Translations under genes and position numbers: made by a program
Notes under the pieces: model-generated
Database searches by the model: none
Seen by the model: the letters and a program-made list of their open reading frames with translations, nothing else
What the model was told of the DNA's origin: nothing
Source: Actinomycetales bacterium
Lineage (GTDB): Bacteria > Actinomycetota > Actinomycetes > Actinomycetales > JAHECE01
Assembly (NCBI GenBank): GCA_024641895.1
Contig: JAHECE010000144.1
Location: 1-6,665 of the forward strand
Length of the DNA stretch: 6,665 bases
Direction of reading: 5' to 3'
Part shown: positions 1-5,290 of the stretch, one piece after another
Layout: each line of letters begins with the position of its first letter
Numbering within the stretch: position 1 is the stretch's first letter

Positions 1-60
1 GAGCGGATCAAGGCCGCGTGCGAGGCGCGCGAGGAGCTCCGCCAGGCCGTCTTCTCCTGA
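1..60 (+). CDS. C-terminal end of an unidentified protein (5' truncated by window edge)
   Basis: Frame 1 is open from the first base and ends at TGA 58-60, giving 19 residues that finish in ...EELRQAVFS. The tail is charged and looks helical (E, R, K, A-rich), and codon use favours G/C at third positions, as in a real actinobacterial gene. No domain can be recognised from so short a piece, so no function is assigned. The stop codon directly abuts the GGCCCCGC repeat array, and the gene converges on the - strand GAP-family gene ending at 125. This frame is preferred because it terminates just before the non-coding repeat; the frames that read through the repeat give only low-complexity Pro/Arg/Gly peptides. 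Confidence 0.6.
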   Translation, partial: ERIKAACEAREELRQAVFS

Positions 61-113
61 GGCCCCGCGGCCCCGCGGCCCCGCGGCCCCGCGGCCCCGC
101 GGCCCCGCGGCCC
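61..113. repeat. Perfect tandem octamer array (GGCCCCGC), 6 copies plus a partial
   Basis: Six uninterrupted copies of GGCCCCGC occupy 61-108, followed by a partial GGCCC at 109-113. Each junction creates the palindrome CCGCGG, and neighbouring GGCC blocks can pair with each other across a CCGC loop. The array begins on the base after the upstream stop codon and ends 11 bases from the stop of the convergent gene, so changes in copy number would not alter either protein. Possible roles are a slippage-prone spacer or part of a bidirectional termination zone; neither is shown by the sequence alone. Confidence 0.9.
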
Positions 114-121
114 GGAGGGCC
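109..121 (-). terminator. Short GC hairpin between convergent genes, possible terminator
   Basis: GGCCC (109-113) and GGGCC (117-121) form a 5-bp stem with a GGA loop. The hairpin begins 3 bases after the stop codon of the - strand GAP-family gene, and its left arm is the partial last copy of the octamer array. There is no U-tract, which is common in high-GC actinobacteria, so termination is only suggested. It could act on both strands. Confidence 0.35.
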
Positions 122-124
122 TGG

Positions 125-796
125 TCAGCCGGCCAGGATCGAGAACGCGTCGCCGAGCAGGCTCGCGCTGAAGACGACGAACAGCACCCCCATGACCGTG
201 GCGTTGTTCCGGATCAGCCACTCCTTGGCTGATCCGAGCGTCGGGGCGAGCCGGTCACCCGCCACCAGGTAGCCGACCACCGGGACCAGCACGGTCAGGG
301 CAGCGATCAGCGTGAAGATCGCGATCGTGGCAACGGCTTGCGCGCCGGCGAGGTCGGCGGCGCCGATCGAGGCACCCGCCGCAAGCGCGAGGAGCAGGTT
401 CTTGGGGTTCACCGCAGACAGAAGGAACCCGAGCCCACCCGCAGCGGGCGGCTTCAGGGTGTCGATCTTGCTCATCCAGCCCGGGACCGCGGCCTGTTCA
501 CCCGACTTGGGCCGAGATCTCCACTGCCGCGCGGCGGCCAGCATCAGGAGCAGCCCGAGGAGCAGCTTCACCCACCCGGTCGCGGTGCTCGGGTCGCCCG
601 AGTCGGTCGACAGCCCAGGGATCAGCGACCCGACCGTCGTCACCGCCGCGATCCCCAGGACCCAGGCGACCATGAAGGACACGCTGTTCGATCTCGCGCG
701 ACCCGAGAACAGCATCAGGATGACCGCCGCGATCGGAACCGGGCTCACCGCGATCCCGACCCCGAGCGCAAAGACGTCGCCGATCGCTTCACCCAT
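125..796 (-). CDS. GAP/Sap (SfLAP) family membrane protein
   Basis: The product is a 223-residue integral membrane protein with about six hydrophobic segments: near residues 4-30, 38-60, 74-89, 118-145, 150-179 and 199-221. Residues 18-22 read SPVPI in the first helix and 130-133 read NPKN at the start of the fourth. These are hallmarks of the GAP (SfLAP) family, which is related to LysE/RhtB-type exporters. Mycobacterial family members help move glycopeptidolipids or sulfolipids to the surface; the cargo here is unknown. The length is typical of the family. ATG at 796 is chosen because GAGGTGG lies 7 bases upstream. The gene follows the META lipoprotein gene on the same strand after a 45-bp gap, so the two may be co-transcribed. 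Family assignment is fairly firm; substrate and direction of transport are not. Confidence 0.85.
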   Translation of the reverse strand: MGEAIGDVFALGVGIAVSPVPIAAVILMLFSGRARSNSVSFMVAWVLGIAAVTTVGSLIPGLSTDSGDPSTATGWVKLLLGLLLMLAAARQWRSRPKSGEQAAVPGWMSKIDTLKPPAAGGLGFLLSAVNPKNLLLALAAGASIGAADLAGAQAVATIAIFTLIAALTVLVPVVGYLVAGDRLAPTLGSAKEWLIRNNATVMGVLFVVFSASLLGDAFSILAG

Positions 797-832
797 CAGC
801 CATCCACCTCACAGTTGCGGGCCATGCCCTCG

Positions 833-857
833 CGCTCCGCGTCAGCCGACCGGAGCG
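833..857 (-). other. Inverted repeat over the META gene stop codon (possible attenuator)
   Basis: CGCTCCG (833-839) and CGGAGCG (851-857) are perfect 7-bp complements around an 11-base loop that contains the stop codon of the META lipoprotein gene. The structure lies between that gene and the GAP-family gene on the same transcript. It could reduce read-through or stabilise an mRNA end, but it has no U-tract and might be chance in GC-rich DNA. Confidence 0.3.
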
Positions 858-1288
858 AAGACCAGCTCGACGTCCGGCCCGGTCAGGACCAGGCCGTCGG
901 CGGTCCGGGCGCCGGCGTCGACCTGGGCGAGTGCCTGCTGGTACGCGGACTCCACCACCATCACGGCGTCCTCGCACGCCATCAGCGTCGTGGCGAGCGG
1001 ACCGAAAGTCAGCGAGGCCCCGTCGACCGTCGCGGTCCCGCTGTACTGGTTGCAGGCCGATCGGCCGCTGACTGCGCCGTCGGCAGCGACCTCGAGGGTC
1101 ACCGGCGCGTCGGGAACCAGCGGCATCTCTCCGGACGCGGTCGACCCGGACGCGAGCTGCCAGCTGCCGACCATGTCCAGGGCTCCGGCCTGGGAGGATG
1201 CTGCGCCGGACCCGTCGCCCGAGCTGCCGCAAGCCGCCGTCACGAGGAGGACGGTGCTCGCGAGAAGAACGTGCCGAAGTGTGCGCAT
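842..1288 (-). CDS. META-domain (HslJ-like) lipoprotein
   Basis: The 148-residue product begins with a lipoprotein signal peptide: basic residues (MRTLRH), a hydrophobic core at 7-16 and the lipobox TAAC with lipidated Cys20. A Gly/Ser-rich linker (21-35) follows. The rest is one META/HslJ domain (PF03724-like, about residues 39-147). It starts GSWQL and carries the core SACNQYSG (77-84), then LTFGPLATTLMAC, with Cys79 and Cys105 at positions usually conserved in the family. META domains occur in outer-envelope or secreted proteins, and HslJ is linked to novobiocin tolerance in E. coli; no enzymatic activity is known. The protein should be anchored on the outer face of the membrane. ATG 1288 is supported by the signal peptide and a GGAG element 9 bases upstream. 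The gene is divergent from the sulP unit and upstream of the GAP-family gene. Its role here is unknown. Confidence 0.88.
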   Translation of the reverse strand: MRTLRHVLLASTVLLVTAACGSSGDGSGAASSQAGALDMVGSWQLASGSTASGEMPLVPDAPVTLEVAADGAVSGRSACNQYSGTATVDGASLTFGPLATTLMACEDAVMVVESAYQQALAQVDAGARTADGLVLTGPDVELVFAPVG

Positions 1289-1347
1289 GCCTACCAGCTC
1301 CGTCTGCCGACCGGGCCCCGACCGATGGTTCGAGGGCCTCGCCGCTC

Positions 1348-1353
1348 ATCGTA
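1348..1353 (-). promoter_or_regulatory. Candidate -10 box of the META lipoprotein gene
   Basis: TACGAT on the - strand fits the actinobacterial TANNNT consensus and lies about 60 bases upstream of the META start codon, predicting a 5' UTR of roughly 50 bases. No convincing -35 is visible; a weak TGCGGT sits 18 bases upstream, at 1372-1377. This is a prediction from consensus only. Confidence 0.35.
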
Positions 1354-1372
1354 CGGCTCGACCCCCGCGTCA

Positions 1373-1396
1373 CCGCAGGTCCGCGGTCCCCTGCGG
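1373..1396. promoter_or_regulatory. Inverted repeat in the divergent META/sulP control region (possible operator)
   Basis: CCGCAGG (1373-1379) and CCTGCGG (1390-1396) are perfect 7-bp complements separated by 10 bases that include the palindrome CCGCGG. The element overlaps the weak -35 position of the META gene. It could be a regulator-binding site or a transcript hairpin. GC-rich DNA makes chance inverted repeats common, so support is limited. Confidence 0.3.
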
Positions 1397-1479
1397 GCGC
1401 GTCGCGACCGGACGAAGGACGGGCGTCCCGCACCCGGCACGCCGGTTCGGTATCAGTGCCGCGCGTCGCGACTGCCGCG

Positions 1480-1492
1480 TAGCCTCGGCACC
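1480..1492 (+). promoter_or_regulatory. Candidate leaderless promoter -10 for the sulP unit
   Basis: TAGCCT (1480-1485) matches TANNNT and is followed by exactly 7 bases (CGGCACC) before GTG 1493, the classic geometry of an actinobacterial leaderless transcript. TGCCGC at 1457-1462 is 17 bases upstream and only weakly resembles a -35. The - strand esterase start has nearly the same arrangement, including TGCCGG at the corresponding place. A transcript starting at about 1493 would begin with the short ORF described next. Confidence 0.45.
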
Positions 1493-1564
1493 GTGAACCC
1501 GCACCTACCTCGCCGCACCGCACCGAGCGGGACGCCGGGATGCGCCGCGTGCGGCGACCGATGA
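1493..1564 (+). CDS. Putative leaderless 23-codon upstream ORF (leader peptide) before sulP
   Basis: GTG 1493 opens a 23-codon ORF that stops at TGA 1562-1564. The peptide starts MNPHLPRR and ends GCAACGDR, with Cys17 (codon 1541-1543) and Cys20 (1550-1552) in a CAAC pair. The stop overlaps an in-frame sulP ATG at 1561 as ATGA, the usual sign of translational coupling. The bases before 1561 hold no Shine-Dalgarno sequence, so an arriving ribosome would help start sulP. A small hairpin (1543-1556) covers the Cys20 codon. The arrangement recalls the cysteine-responsive leaderless uORFs of mycobacteria, although those carry consecutive Cys codons. The promoter geometry, ATGA overlap and hairpin are seen directly; expression and regulation are inferred. 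Alternatively this is untranslated leader, with sulP starting at ATG 1540. Confidence 0.4.
   Translation: MNPHLPRRTAPSGTPGCAACGDR
1543..1556 (+). promoter_or_regulatory. Small stem-loop just before the sulP start
   Basis: CGCCG (1543-1547) and CGGCG (1552-1556) form a 5-bp GC stem with a CGTG loop, four bases before ATG 1561. It lies inside the last codons of the putative uORF, so ribosomes translating the uORF would melt it and could expose the sulP start. Its short stem makes it only a plausible regulatory element. Confidence 0.3.
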
Positions 1565-3210
1565 GTCGAGAATCACGCCGCAAGGACGTCGGAGCAGGCC
1601 TCGTCCTCGGCCTCGTGAGCGTTCCGGACGGTCTGGCCGGGGGACTCCTGGCCGGGCTCAGCCCCCTGGCCGGGCTGTACGCCTACCTCGTCGGGACGGT
1701 TGCCGGGGCGCTCACGACAAGTTCAGTCTTCATGACCGTGCAGGCCACGGGCGCGATGGCAGTCCTCATCTCGGACGTGCCTCAGGTGCGCGAGGGCCCT
1801 CAGGCCCCGGCGGCACTGGCCACGCTCGGAGTGCTCACCGGCCTCGTCATGCTCGCCGCAGGGCTCCTGCGCCTCGGCTCCATGCTCCGCTTCGTGCCCC
1901 ACGCCGTGCTCACCGGGTTCATCAACGCGGTAGCGATCAACATCGTGCTCGGTCAGCTGGCCTCGTTCACCGGCTACGACAGCCCCGCCGGGGACCGGAT
2001 CACCCGCGCCCTGGACACCGTCCTGCACCTGCGCTTCCTCGACCTCCGGACGCTCGCCATCGGCGCGGCCACCATCGGCGGGATCCTGCTCCTGGAGCGC
2101 ACCCGACTCGGACCGCTCGGCCTGTTCGTCGCCATCGTCCTCACCTCCGGCCTCGCGGCGGCCCTCGGGTGGAAGTCGGTCGCCACGGTGAACGACATCG
2201 CCGAGATCCCCGCGCGGCTGCCCGCGCCCGTCCTCCCGTCGTTGTCGCTGGCCGTGACCCTGCTCGTCCCTGCACTGTCCCTGGCCTTCGTGGGCCTCAT
2301 CCAGGGCGCCGCGATCAGCCAGTCCGTGCCGAACCCGAACGGGAAGTACCCCGACGTGTCCGGAGACTTCCGCGGCCAGGGCATCGCCAACCTCGCCTCC
2401 GGGCTGCTGCGGGGGATGCCTGTCGGGGGCTCGATGTCCGGAACTGCGCTCGTGCGGGCAGCCGGCGCCCGCGGACGGCTGGCCAACCTCGTCGCGGGCG
2501 CGGTGATGGCCGTCGTGATCCTGCTCCTCGGCGAGCTCGCCGGCTACATCGCGATGCCCGCTCTCGCCGGCTTGCTCATGCTCGTCGGGTTCCGCACCCT
2601 CAAGCCCGCCCAGGTGACCATGGTCTGGCGCACGGGTCGGACCCAGGCAACGGTCATGGGAGCCACCTTTGCGCTGACCCTGCTCATCCCGCTGCAGTAC
2701 GCCGTGCTCGCGGGCGTCGCGATCTCGGTGATCCTCTACGTGGCGCGCCAGTCGAACCGCATCAAGGTCTCCCGCTGGACCTTCACGGAGGGGCAGCCCT
2801 TCCCCCGCGAAGACCCCCCGCCGGAGCAGCTCGAGGGCGGTGACGTCGTCGTCCTCAACACCTACGGAAGCCTCTTCTTCGCGTCGGCGCCCATCTTCGA
2901 GGCCCAGCTCCCCGTGGTGACGCCTGAGTCCCGCGGTGCCGTCGTCGTCCTGCGCCTGCGCGGGAAGGAGGAGCTCGGGAGCACCTTCATCCAGGTCGTG
3001 ACGCGGTACGCGAAATCCCTGCACGAGGTCGAGGGACACCTCGTCCTCACCGGGGTCGGCGACCGGGTCATGAGCCAGCTGTCCGACACCGGCGCGCTCG
3101 CCTACCTAGGAGCGGAGAACGTGCTCGCCGCTACCTCCACGGTCGGTGAGTCCCTCGGTGCGGGCTTGGCCCGTGCGCGCGCGCTGCGCGACCTCCCGAC
3201 GACCGAGTAG
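1561..3210 (+). CDS. SulP-family inorganic anion transporter with C-terminal STAS domain
   Basis: From ATG 1561 the product is 549 residues. Residues 7-410 form the SulP membrane core (about 10-12 helices). It opens with the family signature: VPDGLAGGLLAG followed by SPLAGLYAY. Later come a QGIANLASGLLRG stretch and GGSMSGTAL, which correspond to the conserved half-helix region lining the anion site. Residues about 424-530 are a STAS domain (NTYGSLFFASAP, then LGSTFIQVV). SulP proteins carry sulfate, bicarbonate or other anions across the inner membrane; the substrate here cannot be read from the sequence. ATG 1561 is preferred because its ATGA overlaps the stop of the upstream ORF and no conserved sequence is lost. 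ATG 1540 (7 residues longer, weak GGA upstream) is the alternative. A membrane-protein gene follows after 10 bp, so the two are probably one operon. Confidence 0.92.
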   Translation: MSRESRRKDVGAGLVLGLVSVPDGLAGGLLAGLSPLAGLYAYLVGTVAGALTTSSVFMTVQATGAMAVLISDVPQVREGPQAPAALATLGVLTGLVMLAAGLLRLGSMLRFVPHAVLTGFINAVAINIVLGQLASFTGYDSPAGDRITRALDTVLHLRFLDLRTLAIGAATIGGILLLERTRLGPLGLFVAIVLTSGLAAALGWKSVATVNDIAEIPARLPAPVLPSLSLAVTLLVPALSLAFVGLIQGAAISQSVPNPNGKYPDVSGDFRGQGIANLASGLLRGMPVGGSMSGTALVRAAGARGRLANLVAGAVMAVVILLLGELAGYIAMPALAGLLMLVGFRTLKPAQVTMVWRTGRTQATVMGATFALTLLIPLQYAVLAGVAISVILYVARQSNRIKVSRWTFTEGQPFPREDPPPEQLEGGDVVVLNTYGSLFFASAPIFEAQLPVVTPESRGAVVVLRLRGKEELGSTFIQVVTRYAKSLHEVEGHLVLTGVGDRVMSQLSDTGALAYLGAENVLAATSTVGESLGAGLARARALRDLPTTE

Positions 3211-3220
3211 GCGGCCAGCC

Positions 3221-3949
3221 ATGTCCACAGCCCAGCCCCACGGCCACGACCCGCTCCTGCCCTCGAAGCGAGCGCGCAGACGCTGGACGTCGCTCCAGGC
3301 CGCCGCCATCGCGGGGCTCGTGTGCGCCGCCAGCTGGACGACGGCGATCCTGGGGCTCTCGGACATCCCCGACCTCGACGCGACGCGCGCCGAGGTCGTT
3401 CGCTTCTACGCCACCGGCGGCTCCTCGCTCAACGCCGTCGCGCTGCTCCAGGTCCTCGTCGTAGGGAACATCGGCTTCCTCTGGTTCGTCGGCGTCATCC
3501 GTGCGCGCCTGGGCCTCCAGGAACCCAAGATGTTCGGGACGGTCTTCCTCGGCGGCAGCATCCTGCTGGCGGGCCTGATCTTCCTCGGGGCGGCCGCGCT
3601 CGCGGCGCCTGCGGTGCTGCGAGAGGTTGCAGGCGTCGCGCCGGACCCCGGCGCCGCGTCCATGTCACGAGGGTTCGCCTCCATCGTCCTGTCCCTGTTC
3701 ACGCCGAGGGTCGGCACGCTCGTGATCCTGTCGGCGTCCGCCCTCGGCCTGAGGACGGGCGCACTGCCCCGCTGGCTCGTCATCCTGAGCTATGTCGCCG
3801 GGATCGCCTCATTCATCACCGTCACCGTCAGCCATCCGGTGGTCTACGTCATGCCGGCGTGGATCGCCCTCGTCAGCATCGTGATGCTCGTGCACGGAGT
3901 GCCGCAAGGCCCGGCGGAGCCCGCGCCTTCAGCAGCGCCAGCAGCCTGA
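3221..3949 (+). CDS. Six-helix membrane protein of unknown function, sulP-linked
   Basis: The 242-residue product has about six hydrophobic helices, near residues 26-46, 70-94, 105-128, 150-175, 184-203 and 207-226. Its N-terminus is basic (KRARRRW) and probably cytoplasmic, and the tail is Pro/Ala-rich. The first outer loop, 47-69, carries conserved-looking acidic residues (SDIPDLDATRAEVVRFYA). I recognise a general type of actinobacterial hypothetical membrane protein but no named family or active site. The frame is open further upstream, to ATG 3146, but that would overlap sulP by 65 bases. ATG 3221, 10 bases after the sulP stop, gives a sensible N-terminus. It lacks a good Shine-Dalgarno, which suggests translation coupled to sulP. 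Co-transcription hints at a role beside the transporter; that is inference. Confidence 0.75.
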   Translation: MSTAQPHGHDPLLPSKRARRRWTSLQAAAIAGLVCAASWTTAILGLSDIPDLDATRAEVVRFYATGGSSLNAVALLQVLVVGNIGFLWFVGVIRARLGLQEPKMFGTVFLGGSILLAGLIFLGAAALAAPAVLREVAGVAPDPGAASMSRGFASIVLSLFTPRVGTLVILSASALGLRTGALPRWLVILSYVAGIASFITVTVSHPVVYVMPAWIALVSIVMLVHGVPQGPAEPAPSAAPAA

Positions 3950-3984
3950 GACCCACGGGCCAGCGGCCGCCGACCTGGCGCCGA

Positions 3985-4020
3985 CCCCGTGAGGCGCGCG
4001 CCACACGGCGCCATACGGGG
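3985..4020 (+). terminator. Stem-loop downstream of the sulP operon, probable terminator
   Basis: CCCCGT (3985-3990) pairs with ACGGGG (4015-4020). Inside, after a 2x2 mismatch, GGCGC (3993-3997) pairs with GCGCC (4008-4012). The structure starts 36 bases after the stop codon at 3949 and precedes the next promoter-like region. There is no U-tract, which is common in this kind of genome. Confidence 0.45.
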
Positions 4021-4038
4021 TCCAAGACGCGCGCGCTG

Positions 4039-4044
4039 TAGTAT
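4039..4044 (+). promoter_or_regulatory. Candidate -10 box upstream of the PLDc_N/SHOCT gene
   Basis: TAGTAT matches TANNNT and sits in a rare AT-rich island (4038-4049). Transcription would start near 4052, giving a 76-base 5' UTR that contains the palindrome at 4068-4077. No clear -35 was found. A second TANNNT (TACCCT, 4102-4107) lies closer to the gene and is an equally possible promoter with a 13-base leader. Confidence 0.35.
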
Positions 4045-4067
4045 TTCAACCAGCCGCGCACCTAGGT

Positions 4068-4077
4068 CAGCCGGCTG
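4068..4077. promoter_or_regulatory. 10-bp palindrome before the PLDc_N/SHOCT gene, possible operator
   Basis: CAGCCGGCTG is a perfect palindrome. It also overlaps the right arm of an alternative pairing between GCGCA (4056-4060) and TGCGC (4076-4080). It would fall in the 5' UTR if TAGTAT is the -10, or at about -42 if TACCCT at 4102 is used; either place would suit a regulator. Support is positional only. Confidence 0.25.
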
Positions 4078-4127
4078 CGCCGACCACCAAGCGCCAGAAC
4101 CTACCCTCATCCGAAAGAGAGCCCACC

Positions 4128-4505
4128 GTGTCCTTCTGGGACTTCATCTGGCTGATCTTCATCAGCTACATCTTCATCGCGTACCTCTTCCTGATCTTCT
4201 CGATCATCACCGACCTCTTCCGCGACCATGAGCTGGGCGGCGGCGCGAAGTTCCTCTGGATCGCGTTCCTCATCTTCTTGCCGTTCCTGGGCGTCCTGAG
4301 CTACCTCATCGCGCGCGGCCGCAGCATGACCGAGCGGCAGGTCGCCTCGCTGAGCCGGGCCAAGGCGCAGCAGGACCAGTACATCCAGTCCGTCGCTGCT
4401 GCCAGCTCACCCGCCGACCAGATCGCCTCGGCCAAGACGCTGCTCGACGCCGGCACCATCACGGCCGCCGAGTACCAGAGCCTCAAGGCCAAGGCCCTGG
4501 CCTGA
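4128..4505 (+). CDS. Small PLDc_N / SHOCT-domain membrane protein
   Basis: The 125-residue product has two transmembrane helices (about 5-28 and 41-62) joined by DLFRDHELGGGAKFLW. That loop and the following FLPFLGVLSYLIARG match the PLDc_N (phospholipase D-nuclease N-terminal) domain, which in small proteins is a membrane module without catalytic activity. A polar helical stretch rich in A, Q and R (66-90) follows. The C-terminus (95-123; SPADQIASAKTLLDAGTIT then AEYQSLKAKAL) is a SHOCT domain, a short C-terminal helical hairpin of unknown function often joined to membrane modules. No phospholipase HKD motif is present. GTG 4128 is chosen because GAAAGAGAG lies 7 bases upstream and the membrane helix begins at once. 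Domain content is clear; biological role is unknown, possibly membrane-stress related. Confidence 0.88.
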   Translation: MSFWDFIWLIFISYIFIAYLFLIFSIITDLFRDHELGGGAKFLWIAFLIFLPFLGVLSYLIARGRSMTERQVASLSRAKAQQDQYIQSVAAASSPADQIASAKTLLDAGTITAAEYQSLKAKALA

Positions 4506-4521
4506 GGCCGGTCCTCGCTGA

Positions 4522-4555
4522 GCTCACAGTCCGCTGCGAGCAGCCCAGTGTGAGC
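4522..4555 (+). terminator. Nested stem-loop after the PLDc_N/SHOCT gene
   Basis: GCTCACA (4522-4528) pairs with TGTGAGC (4549-4555). Inside, GCTGC (4533-4537) pairs with GCAGC (4540-4544) across a very tight loop. It begins 16 bases after the stop at 4505. It lacks a U-tract but has the position expected of a terminator or 3'-end stabiliser. Confidence 0.4.
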
Positions 4556-4567
4556 GCGTGAGACCTC

Positions 4568-4606
4568 GCGACGCCCGCCGCCGGATCACCCGGCGGTGGG
4601 CGTCGC
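4568..4606 (+). terminator. Very strong 17-bp stem-loop immediately before the next gene's ribosome-binding site
   Basis: Arms 4568-4584 and 4590-4606 are complementary over 17 positions with a single G-U wobble (4577/4597), and the loop is ATCAC. The next Shine-Dalgarno (AAGGAGG, 4614-4620) starts 7 bases later. No U-tract follows. It could terminate the upstream transcript, or it could be a 5'-UTR hairpin that stabilises the mRNA or affects translation of the gene at 4628. The stem itself is unmistakable; its function is not. Confidence 0.6.
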
Positions 4607-4613
4607 CGTCTGG

Positions 4614-4620
4614 AAGGAGG
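4614..4620 (+). promoter_or_regulatory. Consensus ribosome-binding site for the GTG 4628 gene
   Basis: AAGGAGG is a full anti-16S match with a 7-base spacer to GTG 4628. It is the strongest ribosome-binding site in the window and it fixes the start. It stands out because most neighbouring genes have weak sites or none. Confidence 0.85.
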
Positions 4621-4627
4621 AGCAGCA

Positions 4628-5290
4628 GTGACCGCTGACGAAGTCGCGCCCAAGGAGGACGACGGCGCCACCGAGGGGCACCCGCTGTGGACCAGCGAGC
4701 GCGTCCGGGAGACGATCGTCCTGGTCGTGCTCTCGATCACGGCCATCCTGACGGCGTGGTCCGGCTTCGAGTCCTCCAAGTGGGGCGGCGAGATGTCGAT
4801 CGCCTTCAGCCAGGCCTCGAGCAACCGCATCGAAGCCGCTCGACAGCAGGGCGTCGCCAACTTCAACACCCAGAAGGACCTCACCATCTGGGGGCTCTAC
4901 GTCCAGGCTCGCGCGGAGGACGACACCCGCCTCGCCGACTACGTCGAAGAGCGGTTCAGCCCGCACTTCAAGGTCGCCTTCGACGCATGGATCGCCGACG
5001 GCCAACCCACGAACGCACCCTTCGGGCTCGAGGTGTATGTGCCGCCGGGCACCCTCGAGTCCGCCGAGGCGGACGCCCGAGCGGACGCCAGGTTCGCCGT
5101 AGCCCTCGAGGACAACCAAATCGGGGACAACTACACGATCCTGACCGTGCTCTTCGCCGTCGTGCTGTTCTTCGCCGCGGTCTCCGGACGCTTCAAGCGC
5201 CACCCCACGCAGTGGATCGCCCTGGGCATCGCCATCGTCCTGCTCGTCGCCGGGACGGCCACACTCGCCACGTTCCCCGTCATCGTCTGA
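4628..5290 (+). CDS. Membrane protein of unknown family with a large extracytoplasmic helical loop
   Basis: The 220-residue product has an acidic N-terminus (1-26), one transmembrane helix at about 27-45, a soluble segment at 46-167 and two more helices at about 168-186 and 196-216. The soluble part starts WSGFESSKWGGEM and is mostly helical in character (QASSNRIEAARQQG, then ARAEDDTRLADYVEERF). It is probably outside the membrane if the N-terminus is inside. No enzyme motif, signal peptide or named domain is recognised. The overall plan resembles small hypothetical membrane proteins found widely in bacteria, with a helix-bundle loop like a sensor or scaffold; that is inference. GTG 4628 is fixed by AAGGAGG. 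The gene stands 122 bp after the SHOCT gene behind two stem-loops, so it may be its own unit. Its last 11 bases overlap the convergent esterase gene. Confidence 0.8.
   Translation: MTADEVAPKEDDGATEGHPLWTSERVRETIVLVVLSITAILTAWSGFESSKWGGEMSIAFSQASSNRIEAARQQGVANFNTQKDLTIWGLYVQARAEDDTRLADYVEERFSPHFKVAFDAWIADGQPTNAPFGLEVYVPPGTLESAEADARADARFAVALEDNQIGDNYTILTVLFAVVLFFAAVSGRFKRHPTQWIALGIAIVLLVAGTATLATFPVIV

Noticed and set aside
61..113. The GGCCCCGC array as a CRISPR array
   Set aside because: The units are 8 bases with no spacers between them, so this is a simple tandem repeat.
312..1564. Two long + strand open frames opposite the GAP-family and META genes
   Set aside because: They are low-complexity Arg/Pro/Ala translations antisense to clear genes with signal peptide, membrane helices and domain motifs. 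GC-rich DNA routinely leaves such shadow frames open. Only the last 23 codons of the one ending at 1564 are kept, because of independent promoter and overlap evidence.
1723..3039. 438-codon - strand open frame opposite sulP
   Set aside because: Composition is rich in D, E, G, H and R with no domain-like pattern, and it lies wholly antisense to the SulP gene.
3146..3220. Upstream extension of the sulP-linked membrane protein from ATG 3146
   Set aside because: It overlaps the sulP 3' end in another frame and adds an Arg/Ser-rich stretch without membrane or signal character. ATG 3221 fits operon spacing.
4128..4505. Phospholipase D activity for the PLDc_N/SHOCT protein
   Set aside because: Only the N-terminal membrane module is present; no HKD catalytic motif exists in the 125 residues.
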